The position numbers and the translations under genes were made by a program. Shown here piece by piece: positions 1-8,927 of a stretch of DNA of 64,000 nt. The DNA lies in assembly GCA_003331425.1 (NCBI GenBank), contig QOOS01000003.1, forward strand, positions 1 to 64,000, read 5' to 3'. The DNA comes from Candidatus Nitrosopumilus sp. GTDB lineage: Archaea; Thermoproteota; Nitrososphaeria; Nitrososphaerales; Nitrosopumilaceae. Under the pieces are notes generated by a model. It worked only from the letters and a program-made list of their open reading frames with translations, was not told the DNA's origin and did not search any database. How positions within the stretch are numbered: position 1 is the stretch's first letter; the number at the start of each line of letters is the position of its first letter.

Positions 1-57
1 AATTAACTCACCAGTAGAAATTTCAGATTTTTCAATTTTAGATTCAATTGAACTCAT
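1..57 (-). CDS. 5' end of an unidentified gene, cut by the window edge
   Basis: An ATG reading leftward opens a frame of 19 codons (MSSIESKIEKSE...) without a stop before the window ends. It is the N-terminus of a gene continuing outside. The fragment is polar and probably soluble. It is too short to name a family. Confidence 0.45.
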   Translation of the reverse strand, partial: MSSIESKIEKSEISTGELI

Positions 58-130
58 TGTAAAAAATAGAATTTACCAGTTATTTTAAACATATGAAAAA
101 TAAAATAATTATAAATTATTTTTGAAGATG

Positions 131-721
131 TTACCAGAATGAACGAATTCTAGGTACATTTCTGTATCTATCATGCAGTATAAATCCGGACATCAATCCA
201 AGTACAGAACCAAATAGTACGTGTAAGAATGCAGAATACCACAATACAAAGTCATTGCCTTGAATCAATGTCAACAGTGCTTCTTTTTCTTTAGGCAATA
301 TTGTGATTAATGTATCACCAGATTCAAGTGCATTTTCAAGAAGGGGCATCATTACCAACGTATGCAGTGGTAAGAACGCTAAACTAAACACAATTGCTCC
401 GGTAACTGCACCAGTTAAAATTCCCTTTGGAATAGTAATAATTCTAAATGTTCTCCAATAAGATGCTGACAAATTGTAAGCAATTCCAATTAATGCTGCA
501 ACTGTAATGTGCATCATTAAACCAATAAGGACAGCCCCAAAACCTTCTACACCCATAGGAATACCTACTGTCTTGTAAAATGTACCATGTGGAATGTTTA
601 GTTGTTGATCAATTGAGAGAAATGAAGAAAATAGTGCACAACCTGCAACCAAACCAGCTCCAAATCCTACTTTGATAGTACCAAATCGATCTGTTTTATC
701 CTCATTTTCGGAACTCATCAC
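131..721 (-). CDS. multi-pass membrane protein of unknown function
   Basis: A 196-residue protein with a short charged N-terminus (MMSSENEDKTDR) and about four hydrophobic segments, near residues 17-36, 60-82, 96-122 and 160-182, so an integral membrane protein. A Gly-rich first helix (GFGAGLVAGCALF) suggests tight helix packing. The second Met is an equally good start. I do not recognise the family. It stands alone, divergent from the exported protein to its right, so context gives no function. Confidence 0.7.
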   Translation of the reverse strand: MMSSENEDKTDRFGTIKVGFGAGLVAGCALFSSFLSIDQQLNIPHGTFYKTVGIPMGVEGFGAVLIGLMMHITVAALIGIAYNLSASYWRTFRIITIPKGILTGAVTGAIVFSLAFLPLHTLVMMPLLENALESGDTLITILPKEKEALLTLIQGNDFVLWYSAFLHVLFGSVLGLMSGFILHDRYRNVPRIRSFW

Positions 722-869
722 AGAATCTCAGAAATAGGTTATTTATTAAGGAAACACAAGTTCACAATTGTGACAAGATCAAGATATTTTTAGACAATAT
801 CAGAGTTAAAATGTCCAAAAATACGTATTTTTGAGAAATTATTAATAAAAATTACAATCACTTTGACTA

Positions 870-1907
870 ATGTTTACAAAAATTTGTCTGGTAGGGATCA
901 TTTCATTAATCACGTTAAGCATATTTGCAAATCAAATTTCATATGCAGATGATATCGATAAGATCCAACCATCATGGACAGAAGATCTTGCGGATTGGTG
1001 GTTAGAAGAAACAATCTCAAACATAGAATTTGTTCAAGTATTGACATATTTGACAAATAATGAAATTATCAAAATTTTGGAAAGTGAAAATAAAGAAACA
1101 TCAATGAATGATTCAATTGAAAATTCAGATTTTGGAGATTTTTCTATATTTTACATGAGCATAGAAGACTATGGAATTGAGCCCTACCCAGGACGTATTT
1201 CAACGCCAGAACCATTTTCAAAAGAAATGAAAGCAGAAAAAATTGAAGTTTGGTTACGTCATAACCAATATTTTGAAAAACAGGTAACATATCTCAATGA
1301 GAATATAAAATTACCATATGACATAGTTATAGGGTTAGGAGAATGTCAAGAGGAAAAATCATTTTACAATCAAAATACAAAAATGATAGTCATATGTTAT
1401 GAATTAATTTTTGATGTGTATGACAGACTAACTACAGAATACAAATCAAAAGGAGCATCTGAAAAACAGATTTCAAATATAACATTAGACGTAGTAGATT
1501 TTATTTTTTATCATCAAATTAGTCATGTGTTATTGCAAGTCATTGAAAATAATGAAAATAAGACAAGTTCAAACAATAATGAGTCATTCATAGATGCATT
1601 GTCAAATCACATAAAATTAAAAATACAAAAAGATAGAGAAAATTATTCAATTACAAATATCTCATTATGGTTTAAAATGATGCATGAAACAGAGAATTTG
1701 AAAAGGCCACATATGTGGAATACACATTCACTTAGTCTAGAAAGACTTTCAAATATTGCATGTCAAGATTCAGCATTTAGTTCAATTGCAACATTAGATT
1801 ATGTTCAAAAAGGAATATTGTCAAAACAAAGTATCATAGAATGCAAAAGTGAATTATTAGAACAAAAAATAAAATTGGAAAAAATTAGCAATAGGATATT
1901 AAAATGA
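870..1907 (+). CDS. exported zincin-like protein with a degenerate HExxH motif
   Basis: 345 residues with a signal peptide (hydrophobic core about residues 5-22, then YADD). Next comes one copy of the thaumarchaeal domain with the 'PSWTEDLADWW' signature (about residues 35-70), also present in the matrixin-like protein at 5.5 kb. The distal half resembles DUF4344-type putative metallopeptidases, but where HExxH is expected the protein reads HQISH (residues 215-219, Gln codon CAA). It is probably secreted and catalytically dead or altered. Family placement is from memory of the pattern; the Glu-to-Gln change is read directly. Confidence 0.7.
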   Translation: MFTKICLVGIISLITLSIFANQISYADDIDKIQPSWTEDLADWWLEETISNIEFVQVLTYLTNNEIIKILESENKETSMNDSIENSDFGDFSIFYMSIEDYGIEPYPGRISTPEPFSKEMKAEKIEVWLRHNQYFEKQVTYLNENIKLPYDIVIGLGECQEEKSFYNQNTKMIVICYELIFDVYDRLTTEYKSKGASEKQISNITLDVVDFIFYHQISHVLLQVIENNENKTSSNNNESFIDALSNHIKLKIQKDRENYSITNISLWFKMMHETENLKRPHMWNTHSLSLERLSNIACQDSAFSSIATLDYVQKGILSKQSIIECKSELLEQKIKLEKISNRILK

Positions 1908-1936
1908 GTTAATGATCATGATGAAAGTTATCATAG

Positions 1937-2350
1937 TCACAATCCCAATCTCCGGTGTTCAGCTAACATGCATCTGTTAAAGACAACAAGTATTCCAGCT
2001 TTTCTAGCTAATTCCTCAGATTCAAAGTCATGAATGCCTTCTTGAAGCCAAATCACTTTGGGTTTTTTCGCTATACAGTCTTCAATAATAGTTGAAATTT
2101 GTTCAGATGGTCGAAATACGTCAATGATATCGACAGAACCTTCTATTTCAGAAACAGAGTCATAGCACGAAATATCCAAAATTTTCTCAGCATTAGGATT
2201 TACAGGAGTGATGTCATATCCATTGTCAAGTAGATATTTTGGAACATAGTGTGCAGCTTTTGAGGAATGTTTAGACATTCCAATTACAGCAACGGTTCTT
2301 AATGACAAAATGTCTATAATTTGTTGGTCAGAAAAGGAATCTTGGCTCAT
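1937..2350 (-). CDS. CoA-binding domain protein (YccU-like)
   Basis: A 137-residue single-domain protein of the CoA_binding_2 family with a Rossmann-type fold. It shows the family hallmarks: TVAVIGMSKHSSKAAHYVPKYL near residue 18, YDITPVNPN, VDIIDVFRP, KVIWLQEGI and a final conserved Cys region (VVFNRCMLAEHRRL). Bacterial relatives bind CoA; the physiological role is unclear. Length is typical. It stands alone, convergent with the upstream exported protein. Confidence 0.88.
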   Translation of the reverse strand: MSQDSFSDQQIIDILSLRTVAVIGMSKHSSKAAHYVPKYLLDNGYDITPVNPNAEKILDISCYDSVSEIEGSVDIIDVFRPSEQISTIIEDCIAKKPKVIWLQEGIHDFESEELARKAGILVVFNRCMLAEHRRLGL

Positions 2351-2445
2351 GAAGTGTAATCAATTACAGAGCATATAATTTTTAAATTATGGCACTAGTT
2401 GAAGAAATACAAATACAATAAAAGGCAAAAAGAAGTGATAATTTC

Positions 2446-3354
2446 ATGACAAAATCAGTACTAGTTACAGGGGCAACAGGATTCATTGGTTCAAGATTAG
2501 TAGATGCATTAATCAAAAAAGGATATGATGTTACCAGTTTAGTTCGGGAAGGAAAAGAAGGTAATTCAAAATCAAATATCATCTATGGTGATCTAACTGA
2601 TAAAAAAATAGATTTCAAGGATTTAAAATTTGATTGTGTATTTCACCTAGCATCACATACACCTTTGGAAAAAAATAAAAAAATATTAGAAAAAGTGAAT
2701 CTAGATGGAACAAAAAAATTATTTGAGGAAATTAAAGGTATAACAAATTCAATAATATACATTTCAGGATTAGGAGTGTATGGTGAAACAGGAGATAAAA
2801 TAATTGATGAAACTCAAAAATATAATCCAAATACAAATTTTGTTAAAATCAGATTAGATGCAGAAAAATATCTAAAAGAGAATTCATTGAAAAATAAAAT
2901 AGATTTTGCAGTTGTACATTTTGGAGACGTGTATGGTTCAGATGGATGGTTTTATGAAATGTTAATCAAGAGATTGAAAAAAAATACTTTTAGAATGCCT
3001 GCGGGAGGAGATTATTTCAAAGGGTTTGTTCATGTAGATGATGCAGTAGGCAGTATGATTTCAGTTTTAGAAGAAAAATCATTTGGAGAATCATTCATAA
3101 TTGCAGATTCTGAACCAGTGACATTCAAAGAATTTTCAAATTTTACAGCAGACCAAATAGATGCAAAGCACCCTGGAAGTGTTCCAACATTTTTGGCCAA
3201 AGCAGTACTAGGCGGAGATTTAATAAAATTATTAACAACATCGATGAAAGTATCAAATGATAAAATTTCTAAAATTTACAAATTCAAATATTCAAATTAT
3301 AAAGATGGAATTACACAGGTAATATCAGAATTAAAAGAAAAAAATAAGATCTAA
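2446..3354 (+). CDS. NAD-dependent epimerase/dehydratase family protein, atypical active site
   Basis: 302 residues of the extended short-chain dehydrogenase fold. The nucleotide-binding motif TGATGFIGSRL lies at residues 9-19, then GDLTD and FHLASHTP. The catalytic YxxxK that should precede 'xxAE' reads FVKIRLDAE (F132, R136), so both catalytic residues are replaced, as in atypical SDRs that bind nucleotide without sugar epimerase chemistry. The C-terminal part (HVDDAVGSM, ADSEPVTFKEF) is normal for the family. No sugar-nucleotide genes are nearby. The substrate is unknown. Confidence 0.85.
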   Translation: MTKSVLVTGATGFIGSRLVDALIKKGYDVTSLVREGKEGNSKSNIIYGDLTDKKIDFKDLKFDCVFHLASHTPLEKNKKILEKVNLDGTKKLFEEIKGITNSIIYISGLGVYGETGDKIIDETQKYNPNTNFVKIRLDAEKYLKENSLKNKIDFAVVHFGDVYGSDGWFYEMLIKRLKKNTFRMPAGGDYFKGFVHVDDAVGSMISVLEEKSFGESFIIADSEPVTFKEFSNFTADQIDAKHPGSVPTFLAKAVLGGDLIKLLTTSMKVSNDKISKIYKFKYSNYKDGITQVISELKEKNKI

Positions 3355-3398
3355 TTCAAATCAGAGAGTATTTTAATTATAAAAAATATACAATTTTC

Positions 3399-3911
3399 AT
3401 GGATACCGAACCCAAAGATGTTATTGTATTAGGATCAATTAGAAGGGGTAAAAAGAAATTTTCAAACATTCAAAACGAAACAAGAATCAACCCAGAAGAA
3501 TTGAATTCAATATTGGAACAATTAGAGAATAATGGTTTCATCAATGTTGAAGAAAAAAAAGGGTTGTTTGGTAAAAAAATTGAATTAAAAATTACAGAAA
3601 AGGGATCAGATCAACTAGATAAAAAGATCGTAGAGATACAAAACAAATGGAAAGAAATGCAATCAATTTATGAAAGTGGAGACAAACAAAAACTCCAACA
3701 AAAAATGGAAGAAAATAAGTCATTTTTACCAACCATGATGTTTTTTGGCGTAATGGATATGATGATGTTTTCAATGATGTTTAGTATGATGGGAATAGGA
3801 ATGTCAAATTTTGTAGGTTCAGAAAACATGCCAGCAGAAAGTATGGATGATGGCGGTATGGATGATGGCGGTATGGATGATGGAGGATTTGATTTTGATA
3901 TCGGATTCTAA
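3399..3911 (+). CDS. winged-helix-like domain plus Met-rich segment and GGMDD tail
   Basis: 170 residues in three parts. Residues 1-75 look like a winged helix-turn-helix (ARINPEELNSILEQLENNGFI-like helix, then a basic wing ending LKITEKG). A charged linker follows. Residues about 105-140 are hydrophobic and Met-rich (MMFFGVMDMMMFSMMF), perhaps a membrane segment. The tail is a threefold GGMDD repeat ending DFDIGF. This could be a membrane-tethered regulator or metal-responsive protein (inference). It lies 36 bases before birA on the same strand. Confidence 0.7.
   Translation: MDTEPKDVIVLGSIRRGKKKFSNIQNETRINPEELNSILEQLENNGFINVEEKKGLFGKKIELKITEKGSDQLDKKIVEIQNKWKEMQSIYESGDKQKLQQKMEENKSFLPTMMFFGVMDMMMFSMMFSMMGIGMSNFVGSENMPAESMDDGGMDDGGMDDGGFDFDIGF
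3841..3885 (+). repeat. three 15-bp tandem repeats in coding sequence
   Basis: Unit GTATGGATGATGGCG occurs three times head to tail; the last copy ends GAG. It encodes the (G)MDDG pentads at the C-terminus of the winged-helix/Met-rich protein. The 15-bp period keeps frame, so copy number can vary without a frameshift. Confidence 0.9.
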
Positions 3912-3947
3912 ACTGCATTTTGATACAAAATTAAAAAAAAATGAACA

Positions 3948-4955
3948 ATGATTTACAATTCATTTGAGGATACAGGATTACTAAGAGTTTTAAAATTTTT
4001 AAAAGAACATAACACCGAATATCTCTCAGGTCAAGACCTAAGTGATGTGTTACACATTAGCAGAGTAGCAGTATGGAAGCACATTAAAAAAATTCAAGCG
4101 TTAGGATACACTGTTGAATCAAAACAAAAAGAAGGATACAAACTAACTAAAAAATCAGATTTACTATTACCGTGGGAAATTACAACTGAATTAGGTACAA
4201 AATCACTAGGTCAACAGGCATACTATTACGATTCAGTTGACTCAACACAAAATGAAGCTCTAAAAATTGCCAATGAATCAAACAAAGAGGGAATAATAAT
4301 TATTGCAGAAAAACAAACAGGAGGAAAAGGTAGGTCAGGTAGAAAATGGATTTCACCAAAAGGGGGAATTTGGTTTTCTATAATTTTACATCCAAAATTT
4401 GATATTTCAAACATCACATTATTTCCAATTGCGTCATCATTAGCATTATCAAATGCTATTGAAAAAACATGTAATATTACAACAGAATTAAAATGGCCAA
4501 ATGATCTAACCATTAAAGGGAAAAAACTTGCAGGAATGTTAGTAGACGCATCATTAGAGTCAAATAAAATAGAAAATTTAGTTTTAGGAGTTGGAATAAA
4601 TTTTGAAGTGAATAGTAAAGAAATAGAAAAAACATTAAAAAAGACACCGAATTTCTATGGAGTCGCAAGCTTGAGTGAGCAAAAAAATAAAATCAAACCA
4701 ATACAATTGATTCAATCGTTCCTATTAGAATTAGAAAACATTTACGAGCAACTAAACAATAATCAACGCAAAAAAATTATTTCAAAATGGACAGAAAGAT
4801 CATCAACAATTGGAAAGAAAATTGAAGTAGATACACATCAAGGAAAAGTAAAGGGAGACGCAATCAGAATAGATGATGATGGAGGATTAGTAGTTAAAGA
4901 CAAGGTAAAAACTAACAAAATTTTTGCCGGAGATATTATTCATTTAACAAAATAA
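3948..4955 (+). CDS. birA: bifunctional biotin--[acetyl/propionyl-CoA carboxylase] ligase BirA
   Basis: 335 residues. An N-terminal HTH_11 DNA-binding domain (residues about 10-65, [19 protein letters not shown]) precedes the biotin ligase core with [22 protein letters not shown] and KLAGMLVD, and a C-terminal SH3-like domain. It activates biotin as biotinyl-AMP and transfers it to a carboxylase carrier protein. In thaumarchaea the target would be the acetyl-CoA/propionyl-CoA carboxylase of the HP/HB carbon-fixation cycle (established for the lineage; the carboxylase is not in this window). The HTH suggests it also represses biotin genes. Confidence 0.95.
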   Translation: MIYNSFEDTGLLRVLKFLKEHNTEYLSGQDLSDVLHISRVAVWKHIKKIQALGYTVESKQKEGYKLTKKSDLLLPWEITTELGTKSLGQQAYYYDSVDSTQNEALKIANESNKEGIIIIAEKQTGGKGRSGRKWISPKGGIWFSIILHPKFDISNITLFPIASSLALSNAIEKTCNITTELKWPNDLTIKGKKLAGMLVDASLESNKIENLVLGVGINFEVNSKEIEKTLKKTPNFYGVASLSEQKNKIKPIQLIQSFLLELENIYEQLNNNQRKKIISKWTERSSTIGKKIEVDTHQGKVKGDAIRIDDDGGLVVKDKVKTNKIFAGDIIHLTK

Positions 4956-4956
4956 C

Positions 4957-5361
4957 CTATTTTCTTGATTTAGGTTTGGATTTAGGTTTGGATTTAGGTT
5001 TGGATTTAGGTTTGGATTTAGGTTTGGATTTAGGTTTGGATTTAGGTTTGGATTTAGGTTTGGATGATGAAATCAACGAAGATTGGTCTTGTAGGACAGT
5101 TTTCAATTCATTTTGAATTTCAAACAATGAATTCAACAATAATTCCATGGATTTTGCATATGTTGAGTATAGAGAAATAAGTTCTGTCTTTTTTTGATCA
5201 GTAGAAATAAGAAATTCATTTTTACGTAATAGATTTGAAGAATCGATCAATTCAGGCATATGTTCTGGAGAATCAACAAATCCCTTCAACTCTCTTTCAA
5301 TTTGATCAATTTTTTGTTTCATATCGTACAAATTATTACTAATTTTCACTTCAGTCAACAT
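4957..5361 (-). CDS. coiled-coil protein with a (KPKS)n basic tail
   Basis: 134 residues. The first 100 are helical and probably coiled coil ([18 protein letters not shown]). The last 34 are a nearly perfect KPKS tetrapeptide repeat ending KSRK, highly basic and proline-punctuated like histone H1-type tails, so nucleic-acid or polyanion binding is plausible (inference). No family is recognised. Convergent with birA, ends one base apart. Confidence 0.7.
   Translation of the reverse strand: MLTEVKISNNLYDMKQKIDQIERELKGFVDSPEHMPELIDSSNLLRKNEFLISTDQKKTELISLYSTYAKSMELLLNSLFEIQNELKTVLQDQSSLISSSKPKSKPKSKPKSKPKSKPKSKPKSKPKSKPKSRK
4967..5062. repeat. eight perfect 12-bp tandem repeats
   Basis: Unit GATTTAGGTTTG repeats eight times without a mismatch and encodes the KPKS tail of the minus-strand gene. 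Lack of synonymous drift implies recent expansion or slippage. Confidence 0.95.
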
Positions 5362-5470
5362 AAAAGAACAGACTAGGAATGAATTAAAGATTTTGATAGA
5401 TTTAAAAAATTACAGAATCAAGATAGGCAAAAATAACAAAGTATAGAAATAAACAAAAAAACTAAAGATT

Positions 5471-6907
5471 ATGAAAAATCTTGTAAAAATATTATTTTTT
5501 TGTTCAATAATGATAATATTAGTTTCACATAATGAAGAGAACATAGTATTTGCTCAAGAGCAAACAAGAGAGCAATTAAAAGTATTATTTAATCAAGCAA
5601 CAGAACTTTTTCAAAATGGAAATTATAATCAAGCAAACGTCATTTATGATCAAATTTTAGAATCAAGTCCAAATAATATTTCAACATTAAACATGAAAGG
5701 TATAGGGTATAGCAACATGGAACAACATGCAAAATCATTAAAACAATTTTACAAAGTTTTACAAAATGATCCAGATAATGTCAAAGCATTATTAGGAACA
5801 GGAATAGGTTTTGGAAATCTTGGAGAGTATTCTGAATCATTGAAATATTTAGAAAAAGCAGATGAAATAAGTCCAAACAACACGGTAATTCAAAATTATA
5901 AAGATATTATTGAAAAAACATTAAAAAAATATCCGTACACACCTACTGAAAAACCAACAAATACCATGAAACAAACGATAGGGAAAGTACCAGAATGGGT
6001 AAAACATATCGCAAATTGGTGGTCCATGGGCAATATTTCTGATGAGAAATTCACTGACAGCATGCAATATATGATAAAAAAAGAAATTGTGATGATTCCA
6101 GAAAATGAAAAATTTGAAAATACTAATGAATTAAAAATGATTTCATTTGTTAGAAATAATTTTAGTCAATGGAGTCAAAATGAAATTCCAGATAATGAAT
6201 TTTACAAAAATATGAATTGGCTAATAGAGAATAAATTTATCAAAATAGACTTACAAAAGACTACAGAAGAAATTGAATATGAAAAATACCTATTTGATAG
6301 ATATTTACAAAAAATTTTAAAAAATAAGGGTTCAGAAGTTAGATACATCGAATATCCAAATCCAAGTCAGGATGTAATTAAAAAATTTCTTAGAAATGTA
6401 GAAAAATGGAATTTTAAAGAGGAAGTATCAAAATCATCAAATGATTTTCCTAGTCCAACATACGAAATAATTGATGAAACGTATTTCATAAAATATAAAA
6501 TTTACATTAATGAACAACCTGAAGGTTTGCCATTAGACCATACTAGTACATTAAAAAATACTTTTGAGTTTTGGGAAAAAATGGAATTAAAAACAAATAA
6601 TCAAGATGCAAGAATTGTTTTTGAGATAACTCCATCAAAAGCAGGTGCAAATGTATGGGTAACATGGGTGGTTAGAAATATTGGAGAAGGAGTGTTAGGA
6701 CATGCTCATTTAGGTAAAGGAGTGGTAGAAGTTGCATTAGGGGATTACAATTGTGATGGTAGTTTTCAATTATATGATGTCAAAAGTGTTGAGAAAATTA
6801 TGACTCATGAATTAGGTCATTCCATAGGATTACCACATACTAACGATAGAGAAAATATCATGTATCCATCAATGACCCCATCTTACGCATATTGTATTCT
6901 AAGTTAA
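5471..6907 (+). CDS. exported TPR / matrixin-like zinc metallopeptidase
   Basis: 478 residues. Signal peptide (hydrophobic 5-20, ending VFAQE); two or three TPR units (about 32-140, e.g. GNYNQANVIYDQILESSP); two copies of the thaumarchaeal 'PEWVKHIANWWSMG' domain (about 175-270); and a C-terminal zincin with HELGHSIGLPH (residues 446-456) and a Met-turn IMYPSM. HExxHxxGxxH is the metzincin signature. Likely an extracellular protease acting at the cell surface. The combination with TPRs is unusual. TPR boundaries are approximate. Confidence 0.82.
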   Translation: MKNLVKILFFCSIMIILVSHNEENIVFAQEQTREQLKVLFNQATELFQNGNYNQANVIYDQILESSPNNISTLNMKGIGYSNMEQHAKSLKQFYKVLQNDPDNVKALLGTGIGFGNLGEYSESLKYLEKADEISPNNTVIQNYKDIIEKTLKKYPYTPTEKPTNTMKQTIGKVPEWVKHIANWWSMGNISDEKFTDSMQYMIKKEIVMIPENEKFENTNELKMISFVRNNFSQWSQNEIPDNEFYKNMNWLIENKFIKIDLQKTTEEIEYEKYLFDRYLQKILKNKGSEVRYIEYPNPSQDVIKKFLRNVEKWNFKEEVSKSSNDFPSPTYEIIDETYFIKYKIYINEQPEGLPLDHTSTLKNTFEFWEKMELKTNNQDARIVFEITPSKAGANVWVTWVVRNIGEGVLGHAHLGKGVVEVALGDYNCDGSFQLYDVKSVEKIMTHELGHSIGLPHTNDRENIMYPSMTPSYAYCILS

Positions 6908-7026
6908 AATGAATATTCAATCTTATTCTAGAGAATTAGAATGAAAATCAAATATACTTTCATACAATTAACCTTAAGAAAACTCGTAAAATAATTAATA
7001 AGTAATTTTGAAAAATCATTACAAAT

Positions 7027-7941
7027 ATGTTAAAAAATACATTTACAGCAGGACCAAAGTGTCCAGCTTGTACAAACACCAAAATCGTTACAGATCACGA
7101 TACAGGGGAATTATTTTGCGCTAATTGTGGATTAGTAATTACAGATAAAGTAACAGACACCAATGCCGAATGGAGATCATTTTCCAAAGATGGAGGAGCA
7201 GATCCAACACGAACTGGTGCACCAACATCATTGACAATGCACGACAGAGGATTATCAACAATAATTGGTGCAGTAAACAAAGATGCATCTGGAAAACCAT
7301 TATCAACTTCAATGAAAAGTTCTATTGAACGTCTTAGAACATGGGATAGCAGAAGTCAAGCACACACATCTTCAGATAGAAATCTCAGACAAGCACTAAA
7401 TGAAATGAGTAAATTAAAAGACAAATTGGCTTTAACTGAAACAGTAATTGAGAAAGCATCTTATATTTACAGAAAAGCATTAGAGAAAAAATTAGTTAGA
7501 GGTAGATCAATTCAAGGATTAGTTGCAGCATGTCTATATGCAGCATGTAGAAACACAGAAACCCCAAGAACATTACAAGATATTGCAGATGGAATGAATA
7601 TTAGAAAAAAAGACATTGCACGTTGTTACAGATTAATTTTTAGAGAATTAGAATTAAAAATGCCAGTGGTTGATCCAGTTAAAGGAGTATCAAGAATTGC
7701 CAGTGTTGCAGATTTAAGTGAAAAAAGTAAAAGAAAAGCAGTAGAAATTCTCACTCAAGCAAAGGATACAGGTTTAGTTGCAGGAAAAGATCCAATGGGA
7801 ATTGCAGCAGCTTCATTATATTTAGCATGTATCAGTACAGGTGAAATAAAATCTCAAAAAGAAATATCAGAAGCATCAGGAATCACAGAAGTCACTATTA
7901 GAAACAGATGCGTAGGTTTGAGAAAAATGCTCAAAAATTAA
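7027..7941 (+). CDS. tfb: transcription initiation factor B (TFB)
   Basis: 304 residues, full length for archaeal TFB. The N-terminal zinc ribbon CPAC..CANC lies at residues 12-34, followed by the B-reader/linker (EWRSF, GAPTSL), then two cyclin-like repeats (about 110-200 and 210-300) with VRGRSIQGLVAACLYAACR and its second-repeat counterpart PMGIAAASLYLAC. TFB binds TBP-TATA and recruits RNA polymerase. Thaumarchaea carry several TFB paralogues, so this need not be the only one. Confidence 0.96.
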   Translation: MLKNTFTAGPKCPACTNTKIVTDHDTGELFCANCGLVITDKVTDTNAEWRSFSKDGGADPTRTGAPTSLTMHDRGLSTIIGAVNKDASGKPLSTSMKSSIERLRTWDSRSQAHTSSDRNLRQALNEMSKLKDKLALTETVIEKASYIYRKALEKKLVRGRSIQGLVAACLYAACRNTETPRTLQDIADGMNIRKKDIARCYRLIFRELELKMPVVDPVKGVSRIASVADLSEKSKRKAVEILTQAKDTGLVAGKDPMGIAAASLYLACISTGEIKSQKEISEASGITEVTIRNRCVGLRKMLKN

Positions 7942-7951
7942 AATAAAAAAA

Positions 7952-8362
7952 TTATTTCAAAGATTTCTCATACTCTAATTTATCCCATGGAAAAACAAGA
8001 TAAGAGTCATCAAGTGTTTGTTCGCCATAAATTAATTGTTCAGGATAACTTACACCACGTCGTGCAAATAATGTAGCAAAAGTAAGCTTTGATGAATCTG
8101 TGGCTTTAGACATTACATCAGAAAAAGTTTTTCCAGAATCAAAAATATCATCAACAAACAAAGAATCAGAAGAAATAATATTTTGATCTACAAATATTTT
8201 TTCAATATCAAGTGAATCAGCTAAAAGCCTTGATGGAATTAATCCCCCTCTGCTGATGGTAGTTATACTAGAAAAAGTCTTGGAAGATTTTGAAATTTTA
8301 TTTGAAATTATTTGAACCGTCTTTTCAATCTCATTCCAACTCACATATTGTGACTTTACCAT
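7952..8362 (-). CDS. phosphoribosyltransferase family protein
   Basis: 136 residues with the PRPP-binding signature FVDDIFDSGKTFSDV (about residues 68-82) and the upstream ISRGGLIPSRLLADSL loop typical of xanthine/hypoxanthine-guanine-type PRTases. It probably salvages a purine base from PRPP. It is slightly short and the hood region is divergent, so the base cannot be assigned. Convergent with tfb, 10 bases apart. Confidence 0.85.
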   Translation of the reverse strand: MVKSQYVSWNEIEKTVQIISNKISKSSKTFSSITTISRGGLIPSRLLADSLDIEKIFVDQNIISSDSLFVDDIFDSGKTFSDVMSKATDSSKLTFATLFARRGVSYPEQLIYGEQTLDDSYLVFPWDKLEYEKSLK

Positions 8363-8490
8363 AAAATTAATTCAAATCAACTGGAAAATAAATTATGAGG
8401 ATAATTTAATTAATTTAATTTTTCTTAACACTGAAAGTCAGGAATGACAGCAATAGTATTGTATTTTAATATCAAAAATAAGAGAATTTT

Positions 8491-8922
8491 GTGATTAATA
8501 AGAAAATTTCCAAGATTTTTGTTCCGTTGGATGGATCAAAAAATTCACAGAGAGGTCTAGAAACTGCAATTACATTAGCCAGAAATTGTGGTGCAACAAT
8601 TACAGGGTTTTATTCAATTAATGCACAGCCACATTCAGAATTCAAAGGCAGTCCATCAGTTGAGAAATCATTGTATAAAGAGGTAGAAAAAATCATGGAA
8701 AAAGCAAAAACACTATCAGCACAAAATGGCATTGTGTTTAAAGACAAAATAGCACTGGGAGAAATAGGATACAACATCATCAAAGCGACTCATGGTAAAA
8801 CAAAATACGATATGATCGTTATGGGTTCTAGAGGTAGAAGCATTAAAAAAGAAATATTCTTTGGAAGTGTATCAAACTATGTCATCCATACATCAAAGAT
8901 TCCAGTTCTGATTGTAAAATAA
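8491..8922 (+). CDS. universal stress protein UspA family
   Basis: 143-residue single Usp domain starting at GTG. It begins KIFVPLDGSKNSQRGLETAI and ends with the ATP-binding motif GSRGRSIKKEIFFGSVSNYV (G-2x-G-9x-G-S pattern) and IPVLIVK. Usp proteins bind ATP/AMP and act in stress adaptation. The target is unknown. Monocistronic. Confidence 0.93.
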   Translation: MINKKISKIFVPLDGSKNSQRGLETAITLARNCGATITGFYSINAQPHSEFKGSPSVEKSLYKEVEKIMEKAKTLSAQNGIVFKDKIALGEIGYNIIKATHGKTKYDMIVMGSRGRSIKKEIFFGSVSNYVIHTSKIPVLIVK

Positions 8923-8927
8923 TTTTT

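Noticed and set aside
4967-5062. Tandem repeats as a possible CRISPR array
   Set aside because: Units are contiguous without spacers and in frame with a coding sequence; the same holds for 11300-11425 (no spacers) and 61385-62140.
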